The notes under the pieces were generated by a model that did no database searches, had not been told where the DNA came from, and saw nothing but the letters and a program-made list of their open reading frames with translations. Shown piece by piece: positions 51,701 through 58,199 of a DNA stretch of 64,000 nt. Numbering within the stretch: the first letter of the stretch is position 1; each line of letters opens with the position of its first letter. The translations under genes and the position numbers were made by a program. The DNA is from Undaria pinnatifida (Eukaryota > Sar > Phaeophyceae > Laminariales > Alariaceae): assembly GCA_012845835.1 (NCBI GenBank), contig JABAKD010000019.1, forward strand, positions 12,169,344 through 12,233,343, written 5' to 3'.

Positions 51701-54098
51701 GGGCCTGTTTGTTTTTCAGCGGTTCAGGGTCGCTCGCGCCAGTGAGTGGGTGGCTACCGCTTTTTTTTTTTTTTTGTGATTTTCGGTCGCGCGATATGTA
51801 CCGCCATGTTTTATTTTTACAGTTTTTTTGGTAAATTAAAGTGTTTGTAAATGCACGATAGCTGTGAGATCGAAGATTTCGTGGCAGCTCTCTTTGCAAT
51901 CTGTGTGCAGTCGATACTCCGATCGCGCGCGTTACGGCGTGTGTATGTCGTCGTTAAGGACAAAGGTAGGCGACTTCTCTTAGCACCAGCACGCACCCGA
52001 AGGTCAACAGGGCGATGCGACGACGTTCGGTCTTGAATAATTTTTTGTAGCGGTGCCACGCTGCCCCAACAAAGTATACTTAACTCCGTTCTTGAGTGTC
52101 CCCAGCTCGGCAGCGAGAAAGGGGCTACCCTCCCCCGTCGTACCATTAATACCGCGCAATTTCTGGCATGAAATATCGCGCAGTAGACGCCATCTACGTG
52201 GAGTACCTGGTGCGCTTCCAGAACCCACCGTGCGGGTGTTGGTGTCATAGACGTTAAAATCGTGCTCCGTCGAGTGTATAATAGCCCCGCACTAATTTAA
52301 TCCTGTTTCATTTGGTGTTTTTTTTTTCATCGTCCCTGTCTGCTGTTCCCAGCTCTAAATCGGAAGACTGTACCCTGGAGTGCTACTACAAGGTGAATAA
52401 CGATATGCCGCTTCTTCCACTGCGATTGCTCGGGGGCGGTGTACGCTCTGCTAGAACGGCCGCCACTTTTTTTATGTTCCCTGTGCCTAGAGTTCGAGGT
52501 TGAGCTTTCGGCTCAGCTGATAGTTTGGTTGTAATTTTTTATGGCCATGGGTGGAATGATAGTTGTAACTGCTGTGCGCGGCGCTCTCGCGACTGGTTCG
52601 GGCATGCGAAGAAGCGTACCACGTTGAAGGAAAAAGCAGCTGCATTCTTGCGTGCCATCGCAGCCGGTCAAACGTTGTGCTTCGATGCCACGCCGAAAAG
52701 CACAGCCCGTTCTTGGCTGCATTACGTTTGCTTAGGCAAACGCCCCGCAATTGCTGCCGTCTACACACACTTCATTTTTGTGGTGCCCTGTCTTGGGCTA
52801 GCAATGGGCGGAACCCCGCACGCTGCAGGCATGACAACTCAAGATCCTTGCAGGTACCTGGGATTGGCTTTGCGGCCCGGCCGACTTGGGCGGGCGAGCC
52901 ATCCGACGGTAGGGTAGGAGTGCAGCATCAGTCATCAGATCAGTCCCTGAGGTCCTCACATGAGGAGCTCAATATCTCACTCAAAAATGATTTCGAAGGC
53001 TTTCGTTCGCACAACCCTACCAAGCTTCTACGCCTTACGTAGTCCTATTAATAGGTAGTCCTAATACAACATGTAGGTCTGTACTCACTCGTGAAATTGC
53101 TTAATGACTAACCGGTAGTTCCTCACGTGAGGAGTTCAATCGGACAGGTACATTATTAATTAATCCAACAACTGCAACCCCTACTGTGGGCATTGTTCTC
53201 AAGTGCTTTGCCTTGTTAAACCCCGGGCCCCATCCGCTACTGCTGCCGCAGAATCGCCGCTGGCCTCGTTGTGCGAAAACAAACTTGTGGTTTTGTGATG
53301 TAAGTCTTTCGGGGAAGACAGATTCCTGTTTGACGTGAACTGTGCGACCCCAGACAAATGTTTTCAGAGGGGGTGGGATCTGTTTGGCACGGCTCTTGCG
53401 CGCATGTTTGCCGAGCGGGATCTGTATGGCACGATTATCACGTAACACCTCAAAACGGCAAATATGGGATCTATATGGTCTGTGTGACCTATAGGATCTG
53501 TATGATCTGTATGGTCTGTATGATCTACATGATCTGTATGGTCTATATGATCTAGATTGTGATCTATCCGATATGTAGACGGTTCCATGTGGTTGCTTCG
53601 GACACCTCAGTACGTCACAGCAAAGAAACGAGCGGCGGCACGCCCGTCCTTTTCGCTCGGATGAGTCGACGGTAACAGTATTCCGCAGGAGGGAGTTTAT
53701 TAACCGTTTTCGTTTTCGCAAGGGCATCCTTCGTGTACCTGGAGGTAGCAGTGTGAGCGTGAAGTAATTTATTAATGTGCGCATCCTAGAGAGACGATAT
53801 ACTGCAGTTGAGGGGAGATCCCCCCCTACGCTTCATGCGACTCGCCGAACACCTCACGGCGCTTCGCGCTTGGTGCACGCGATGTCTGCCTGGTCGGTGA
53901 AAACACGACATGCTCCGTCACGACATTGTGGGAGTGCAAACGGCAAAGGTCTTGAAGACTACGGCTATGTGTGAAAATAACACATCCCCCCCCCCCACTC
54001 CCGCCGCTTTTTTGTTTTTTTGCTCGGCCGCTCATTTTTCCCCAGGATACGGGGAAAACCCTGGAGGCGGTGGGTCTCTCCAACATCTTAAAAAAGAC
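39313..54098 (+). CDS. Plastid-type NAD(P)-binding atypical SDR / NmrA-like protein (9 exons found, C-terminus missing)
   Basis: Nine plus-strand exons (39,313-39,778; 44,506-44,635; 45,550-45,620; 47,053-47,174; 48,643-48,675; 50,240-50,306; 50,802-50,919; 52,353-52,392; 54,046-54,098) chain without a phase conflict to about 366 codons. The product starts with a hydrophobic signal (about 8-26), a Ser/Thr-rich linker, a second hydrophobic stretch (about 102-118, VGASLAVIAPVLGVAAD), then a Rossmann fold: VTVLGAGGKTGRE (133-145), RLVVVSSGGVASP, a YxxMxxK-like region (EIMSWKIRGEDE) and HYTIVRPGG. This pattern is typical of atypical SDR proteins that bind NAD(P); substrate unknown. The bipartite leader suggests targeting to a secondary plastid, perhaps thylakoid. 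Exon 9 ends in phase 2 after GLSNILKK, so at least one more exon is needed. Confidence 0.85.
39779..40500. other. Start of SDR-like intron 1, no feature recognised
   Basis: Contains GGTACC-type microsatellite fragments (39,900-40,000) only. Confidence 0.5.
40514..40861 (+). CDS. Nested gene, Cys-rich exon (start approximate)
   Basis: Possible acceptor GCTAG near 40,513; strong donor AAAC/GTGAGT. Cys spacing is CxxxxxC, CxxC, then CxxCxxxxC. The frame is open for more than 100 codons, with protein-like composition. Confidence 0.62.
40514..42439 (+). CDS. Cysteine-rich protein gene nested in intron 1 of the SDR-like gene (partial model)
   Basis: Three well-bordered exons: about 40,514-40,861, 41,890-42,057 and 42,335-42,439 (stop TGA). 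The first has paired Cys (WPCPSKGCDGF, AVCDTCRSDEP, CDWCDADTC), suggesting a small zinc-binding or disulfide-rich domain. The last two encode a charged, helical C-terminus (KVGDFLKKAGDHLLDIHPAF, IHKTIDKKQECKVLG, ACMLLRKQC). Exon 1 ends in phase 1 and exon 2 starts in phase 0, so at least one small exon between them is missing, or the parts belong to different transcripts. No family recognised. It lies wholly inside intron 1 of the SDR-like gene on the same strand. Confidence 0.6.
40884..41430. repeat. Diverged ~130-bp tandem repeat, four copies
   Basis: Each unit has CAGTCCCGTCATCGGGGT, then GTAAGCGGG...CATGCAGTGACGC. It lies in the intron between the Cys-rich exon and the middle exon of the nested gene. 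Confidence 0.8.
41890..42057 (+). CDS. Nested gene, middle exon
   Basis: TTTGCAG acceptor, GAG/GTACGT donor, phase 0. Reads KPCEAAAEGRQVGEDINAKC then TGDIKVGDFLKKAG. Confidence 0.7.
42335..42439 (+). CDS. Nested gene, last exon
   Basis: GTGGACAG acceptor, phase 0, 34 codons and TGA. Reads IHKTIDKKQECKVLGTSPEE then ESKQACMLLRKQC. Confidence 0.7.
   Translation: MHKTIDKKQECKVLGTSPEEEESKQACMLLRKQC
42440..44244. other. SDR-like intron 1, second half; possible lone exon at 43,283-43,441
   Basis: A segment bordered by TTGTTGCAG and GATGCAG/GTAGGC reads KHSVQNVTKYIVGDFSSEFN then RLITNPILQSMPSF. It partly matches the dispersed CTGTGAG repeat (CAGxTGAGTTC...GAACCCGATACT), so it is not called as a gene. 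Otherwise nothing recognised. Confidence 0.35.
44245..44365 (+). repeat. Dispersed poly-C-linked repeat, copy 5
   Basis: GTGCACGCGATATCTGCCAG, GGAATGCGAGGGCCAATGGT, GGCATGGGTACAGCC then C-run; ends 140 bp before SDR-like exon 2. Confidence 0.75.
44506..44635 (+). CDS. SDR-like gene, exon 2
   Basis: GATAG acceptor. Encodes GVRAVARSLTNKEGEPLAFT and ITLDTADVTVPSSLRGVIEG; VRAVAR is the usual strand-2 region that selects NAD or NADP. Phase 1 in, phase 2 out (GAAGG/GTGAGC). Confidence 0.88.
44740..45250 (+). pseudogene. Ty3/gypsy integrase remnant
   Basis: Two plus frames together give an integrase fragment: WWIRRCVHCQARKTSRHTIR (second half of the zinc-binding HHCC domain), ASVDYFGPLPLTPRRN (first catalytic Asp), then after a frameshift near 45,020 TDRFSRRADMFAV and GCPVTLLSDDGQQF (second Asp). 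A stop follows at 45,174. No protease, reverse transcriptase or LTR is nearby. It lies in intron 2 of the SDR-like gene. Confidence 0.9.
45550..45620 (+). CDS. SDR-like gene, exon 3
   Basis: Encodes SSAVIFASSASKQGGSAKAV DYE (with one space added here), the family's strand-4 region. CGCAG acceptor, GAAG/GTATGA donor, phase 2 in, phase 1 out. Confidence 0.88.
46381..46467 (+). pseudogene. Partial duplicate (echo) of SDR-like exon 4, copy 1
   Basis: DVVNAAKAFLQGKVP against GVINVAKACLEAKVP of the true exon, with an AG before it. It ends in a run of C; no donor. Confidence 0.85.
46788..46873 (+). pseudogene. Partial duplicate (echo) of SDR-like exon 4, copy 2
   Basis: GVITVAEEFVEAKVP, preceded by GGCAG, followed by a C-run at the same codon as copy 1. 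Confidence 0.85.
47053..47174 (+). CDS. SDR-like gene, exon 4
   Basis: Encodes GVINVAKACLEAKVPRLVVV then SSGGVASPDSSIYKFLNLFG. Clear CCGCAG and GAG/GTGGGT borders. Two partial copies of its first half lie upstream in the same intron. Confidence 0.93.
47440..47703 (-). mobile_element. MITE of the ACGATAGACGT family, copy 2
   Basis: Ends ACGTTACGATAGAGGAGGTG at the left and GTGCTACGTCTATGGTAGCA at the right, with the same internal blocks as 57,927-58,199 in opposite orientation (CCTAGGTACAC, GAGGAGCCTCGTCATTCAGAAA). Confidence 0.7.
48643..48675 (+). CDS. SDR-like gene, exon 5 (11 codons)
   Basis: Micro-exon IMSWKIRGEDE between CGCGCAG and GAG/GTGGGT, phase 0. Carries the conserved Lys of the MxxKxxGE segment. 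Confidence 0.82.
49571..49766. mobile_element. hAT-like MITE (196 bp)
   Basis: Short relative of the 30,610-32,328 element: AAGGGCTTTTCACGGGTCAT at the left, CCTGACCCGTGAATACCCCTG (split motif) at the right. Flanks AATATAAT and AATAAAAT match at 7 of 8 positions. Lies in SDR-like intron 5. Confidence 0.85.
49920..50056. repeat. Two-copy minisatellite (~90 bp)
   Basis: CGGTGAATGAAAAAAAGCCC then ACCGCCC(C/A)ATGCAACTCCGA occurs twice. Gives a repetitive FFSFTEGG reading frame on the minus strand. Confidence 0.85.
50240..50306 (+). CDS. SDR-like gene, exon 6
   Basis: Encodes LRSMYAAQGAGAACHYTIVR then PG. TTTACAG acceptor, GGCG/GTGAGC donor. YTIVRPGG is a strong family signature. Confidence 0.92.
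50360..50432. repeat. (GTTGTA)n and (GTT)n microsatellite
   Basis: About nine GTTGTA repeats then GTT repeats, 55 bp after the donor of SDR-like exon 6. Confidence 0.95.
50802..50919 (+). CDS. SDR-like gene, exon 7
   Basis: Encodes GLTLDPPRGVTAIELNQGDT then KSGRIARSDVARVCVESIY; RIxRxDVA is the usual end of the Rossmann domain. GGATAG acceptor, ACAG/GTAGGG donor. Confidence 0.92.
51852..51945 (+). repeat. Dispersed CTGTGAGATCGAAG repeat, copy
   Basis: GATAGCTGTGAGATCGAAGA, then GCAATCTGTGTGCAGTCGAT and ACTCCGATCGCGCGCGTTAC. Confidence 0.78.
52353..52392 (+). CDS. SDR-like gene, exon 8 (40 nt)
   Basis: TTCCCAG acceptor, AAG/GTGAAT donor. Encodes SSKSEDCTLECYYK; phases agree with both neighbours. 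Confidence 0.75.
53455..53580. repeat. (GATCTRTATG)n tandem repeat
   Basis: About ten units of GATCTGTATG/GATCTATATG in SDR-like intron 8; similar sequence forms the end of the MITE at 7,174. Confidence 0.85.
53825..53995 (+). repeat. Dispersed poly-C-linked repeat, copy 6
   Basis: CTTCATGCGACTCGCCGAAC, GGTCGGTGAAAACACGACAT, then CTACGGCTATGTG and a C-run; ends 50 bp before SDR-like exon 9. Confidence 0.78.
54046..54098 (+). CDS. SDR-like gene, exon 9 (53 nt)
   Basis: CCCCAG acceptor. Encodes DTGKTLEAVGLSNILKK, ends in phase 2 at GAC/GTGAGT. The remaining C-terminus was not found in the next 10 kb; several acceptors (for example 54,317 and 55,970) give short frames without support. Confidence 0.78.
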
Positions 54099-54540
54099 GT
54101 GAGTCACTTGAGTCGTGTACATTTTCAGGATGCTGTTGTACCCCTCTTTCTGCTTTTTCGCTAGAAACAGAAATATGAGATTGTACATTTCAGGTATTTT
54201 ATAAATATATTTCAAGGACGTCAGCCGTGAGTTCGACGAATTCGTTCGGCAAAAAGGAAGTTTGTTTTGTTTTTGTTCTTGTTTTTTTCTCCTCACTGAT
54301 GCTTTCCAGCTGCTGGTCAAGACGTGGCCACAGGTGTCGCCCCTTCTCTCCCCCCCCTCCTGCCCGGCACGTGCGACAATTTCTATTGCGCAGAGGCTTC
54401 GTTCAGCATTCCTAACACTCGTCGATTTTCACCCGTTTTTTTGCCAACTACTGCTCTCGCGCTTTCCGTGAGTCTAATTTTTTAAACAAGAAAAATTCAA
54501 AACAAAAAGAAGAAAACTTCGAATGCGAATATGCACTCGG
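54099..54540. other. Intron or 3' flank of the SDR-like gene
   Basis: Contains a partial CTGTGAG repeat (54,220-54,250). A frame LLVKTWPQ between TTTCCAG and a GTGTCG donor (54,314-54,337) is phase-incompatible with exon 9. Confidence 0.35.
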
Positions 54541-54608
54541 GGGGACTGGAACCAGCGAAATCGACCTTAGTGGTTACGGGGTTAACCCAGTAGACCGCCG
54601 GGGACGCT
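54541..54608 (-). mobile_element. tRNA-derived SINE head, copy 2
   Basis: Minus strand: CCGGCGGTCTACTGGGTTAA (A box) and CGCTGGTTCCAGTCCCC (B box), spaced as in a tRNA. Same head as 19,512-19,582. The acceptor stem does not pair. Confidence 0.6.
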
Positions 54609-54904
54609 GGGAGTGTGGTTATGGGGCTCTGAGAAAAATCTAGGGTGGCACTAGTTCCGCGGTCCTGCTACAGTAGGGTTTTGTTGCGTTCGCGCAGGGC
54701 TACATCATGGTTCCCCCCCCCCGCCTTCCACTGGTCGTTAGGGTATTGCGCTGTCCTCCCTTCTGATACGCCCTGCCCTCGTGTACCCCGAGTGAATTGC
54801 GTCGGTACCTCTGGCGACGGTCAGTGCTTCCCGTTGTCCTTTCTTCCTGCAACGTAATAGCCCCCATTACGTCTCATGCTTCCACACGTCGGACAGATCA
54901 TCAT

Positions 54905-55112
54905 GTAGATAATCTACGGTGCATCCCGTATTTGCCGTTATGATATATTATGCTGGATCTGTATCTCTCTCGAGTACAGATCCACCCCGGGAAACGTGTG
55001 CTAGAACGTACAGATCGCACCGCACCCACCGGGTAACATGAGCTAGACTGTACAGATCTTTCCTGAAATATCTAGATCATCAAGTAGGGACCAGCGATCT
55101 CTGTCGGCGGTG
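54905..55112 (-). mobile_element. MITE-like repeat with AGATCATGATCT ends, inverted copy
   Basis: GTACAGATCCACCCCGGGAA, ACCGGGTAACATGAGCTAGA and ATCTAGATCATCAAGTAGGG correspond to the reverse complement of 7,174-7,425 and 56,186-56,449. Confidence 0.65.
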
Positions 55113-55284
55113 TGTATGTTTTTTGACACAGGGACGAGGGAGTATAACATGTGGGCACCGAAAGCACGTGTGACTCCTTGGACGACAACCAAAACCATTA
55201 TGTCTCACAAAACTTGCCGCCTGAACCATAACACCCGTAACTACTCATCATGTGTCAAACAACCTCCAAGCCCCCCCTCCCCTG

Positions 55285-55515
55285 AACGCGATGCCTTCCT
55301 GGTCGGTGAAAACCAGACGTGCTCCGTCCCGGCATTGTATGTAGGGATGCGCCTGTCTATGGCCACACGACTATCGCTATGCACGAAATGAGTACCCCTT
55401 CGCACACCCTGCACGCGATGTCTGCCTGGTGAGTGAAACCCTACGTGCGCCGTCCCGGCATTGATGTAGGGACGCTATGGCTATGCATGACATAAGTCCC
55501 CCCCCCCCTCCCCCA
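55285..55515 (+). repeat. Dispersed poly-C-linked repeat, two tandem copies (7 and 8)
   Basis: Copies at 55,285-55,400 and 55,405-55,515, each with TGGTxxGTGAAA...GTGCxCCGTCCCGGCATTG...ATGTAGGGA and a C-run after the second. Confidence 0.8.
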
Positions 55516-55739
55516 AACACGATACCATCCGTCGCGTCGCGTCTGCATGGCAGGGACGGGGGAGTACAACACTTGGGCACCGAAAGCACGGGCGACTCCT
55601 GGGATGCCATCTTTTCGGGGTTGAAGCGCGACGCGTAGAGCTAGCACATGCGTGGTCATGCTTCTGTGCAAGGCCTCCGTTTTTTAGAGGCGCCCGCGAA
55701 CGCGGCTAAAAGTGCTACGACGAGGGCAGCATTTTTTAA

Positions 55740-56010
55740 GCCAAGAAGCGTTCTACGATAGAGGCAGCACTTTTTGGCCGAAGCGATCTCTGAACGACGG
55801 AACTCCGTACCCCCCCCCCCCCCTCCCCTTAACCCAAATAACGTCGTAAATTATTATCATTATCATTATTATTTCTTTTTGCAATAAAAACCGCTGTATA
55901 CCTAGGCCATGAGATTTCTCGTCGGGTAGATTTTTTTGATTTTTGTCCGAAGCTTTTTTTTTATATGCAGAGCTCCTGGAGCGAGGAGCCCCAGAAAACA
56001 ATGGTTGGTG
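55740..56010 (+). mobile_element. MITE of the ACGATAGACGT family, diverged copy
   Basis: CTACGATAGAGGCAGCACTT, then AACCCAAATAACGTCG and TATACCTAGGCCATGAGATT follow the order of blocks in 57,927-58,199. Confidence 0.55.
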
Positions 56011-56185
56011 TCCTTCTACCGCAGCGTGCACCCGAAAGCTGAATTATGACTGCTGGGGTTCCTCAGCTGAGAAACTACCCAATGTCATTGGAGTAAGAAA
56101 TTTAAGCGTACGTCATATGTTATAGAGCCTCGGCCGTGGAAAGGTCGTCGGGTTGCCATTTCCTTTTTTTTATTTCGTTCAAACG

Positions 56186-56449
56186 TTTCACACCTCGGTC
56201 GGCAGATCACCGATCCCCACTTGATGATCTTGATATTGTTTCGGGGAAGACCTGTGTAGTCTAGCTCATGTTGCCCGGTGGGAGCCGTACGATTTGTATG
56301 ATCTAGCACATGCTAAAGGTGTGGGTTGGACCTGTGCTCGATGGATGCAGGTGGAGCACTTAATCTAATAACGGCAGATACAGGATAATTCGTAGACAAT
56401 CTAGGTCATGTAGATGATCTAGATCATGATCTGATAGAAAGGTGTGAAA
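56186..56449 (+). mobile_element. MITE-like repeat with AGATCATGATCT ends, copy 2
   Basis: Begins TTTCACACCTCGGTCGGCAG and ends GATCATGATCTGATAGAAAG then GTGTGAAA, giving imperfect terminal inverted repeats. Co-linear with 7,174-7,425. Confidence 0.7.
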
Positions 56450-57926
56450 ATATTAGGATGAGAAAGCCTCTGAAGAAATTAACGCACCTTCTAACGTAGC
56501 GTGGGCCTGTGCCGCGTCTTAAGTACTTCGAGCAGTCCTCGTTAATCGCGCTGAGGTATGGCATGTTGTCTCGTAGGGTTAGAAAGGGGGAGAGCGACCC
56601 CGCTGCCCGCGCATCGCCTCCTGTGGCGGCCCCCGCTTGTGCTTGAGCTGATGGGACTGGTGCTGGTGGTGTTGCTTACCGCTCTGGATATAAATGGGAC
56701 TGGGACTGTTGTGGGTTGTTGATTCGGATATAAAACAGTCCTTCAGTTTTCGTCCGTTGTTACATTTCGCTAAAACGAAGAAAAGCTGGTGCAGCAGTGT
56801 GTTCAGTTGCTGCGCTTCCCTCGTTTTTTGTTGTTGTAAAAAAACTAAAAATACAGTACAGCTGTGAGAGCGAAAATTTCGTCGAAACTCATTGGAGGAA
56901 TGGCTGAGAGTTTTACACGAAGAGCTAATTTGCATTCGCTAAAGTGCCGTCGGTGGTCGGTCTGCCGCATGCTTCATGATTGGGGTGATGCTGCTCCATT
57001 GGGCAGCCTGACAACGGCGTGGGTCGACCGCTTTTCGGAGGGGTCATTTTTTTTTAAAGTTCTTTCGAGATCCTAGTGGTTAAAATTCGTCATGCAATGG
57101 TTTGGCACCGCCGTGATTTTTAAACCCCAAAAGCACGATGTTTTTCGTTCAAACGAACGATTCAACAGTCGCTGGGTACGTAGCTAGACTTAGGTATTCC
57201 AAGACAATCGTGCGGAAGAGAATACGCCGTACACGCGACTTAAAGCCGGGGCTTAACCCCTTTGAGGCCCCTACAACGCGATGGAAACAATCGAGATGTA
57301 TGTGCGGCGTGATCAAGCGTCTAGAATGAGCGCGCAGCAGAATGAGCAGTATGATGTTAACAGTACCATGCATGATGCAACGCGAGCGTCGTACCAACAA
57401 CTCCTTGGATGGTTGTTTTGACATATTCTAACCAACCCCGAAGCCAGTAGCCGGCTGTTCTATTCTGAGGTCGAAGTTGTAGTCGTCGGTTTTATTCGTC
57501 AATTTTCCCTCACTGAAGTCCCAAAGGGAATAATAATGTTCGATCTGACTCAAGTAATACCTGGTACTGCCAAAAGGCCGGTAACAGGGGTAGGGGATGT
57601 AACCCGAAGCACTTCGTTTGGGTAGTACTAAATTCCTCAAGCCAAGGAATTTCTTGGGTGGGACACATTCGCGAAGGGTGGCGCGTATGTCCAAAGTTTA
57701 CCAGGGTATGTTTTTTTGTTCACAACGTCAGCGCTGCGCCATTTAAATACCTTCCATTGCTGTCAGCAGCACCGCCACATCGCATACCATCAATCAGCAA
57801 TGTTGCTGGTCGTCCTTCCCTGTGCTCGTATGACACGCAGAGCAAGAGACATGCGGAATAGGTCCCGCGGGTCAAAAACTGACAACGCTTTGCATTCGTA
57901 GACTACTACGGGGTAATGTGTTTGCC
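56450..57926. other. Intergenic or intronic, no gene supported
   Basis: Partial CTGTGAG repeat at 56,865-56,895. A minus-strand ORF (57,428-57,694, 88 codons, SGYIPYPCYRPFGSTRYYLS) has protein-like composition but no family match or splice context. Confidence 0.35.
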
Positions 57927-58199
57927 ATCGACGCGTGCTACGATAGACGTAGTACTTTTCGTCTGAAACGGTTTCTGAATGACTAGGCTCCTTAATAAAC
58001 CCAAAATCGTCGGAAAATAAATAAATAATAGGCCATTTCTTTTTACATGATTCTCGTCGTGTACCTAGACCGTGGGGTTTTTCATCCGGTGGCAGCTTTA
58101 TTTTTCTCCAAATCGGATTTTGAGATAGGTCTTAAGCACCTAAAGTGAGGGGTAGTATTAGCAACAAAGAGGTGCACGTCTATCGTCGTACGCGTCGAT
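57927..58199. mobile_element. MITE of the ACGATAGACGT family (273 bp)
   Basis: Imperfect terminal inverted repeats: ATCGACGCGTGCTACGATAG at the left and the reverse complement of ATCGACGCGTACGACGATAG at the right. The interior is AT-rich and contains a GGCCATTTCTT fragment. Other copies are at 47,440-47,703 and 55,740, with fragments near 23,636 and 27,470. Confidence 0.8.

Noticed and set aside
54314-54337. LLVKTWPQ as exon 10 of the SDR-like gene
   Set aside because: Phase 0 frame, but exon 9 ends in phase 2; in the required phase it gives an unconvincing basic sequence.
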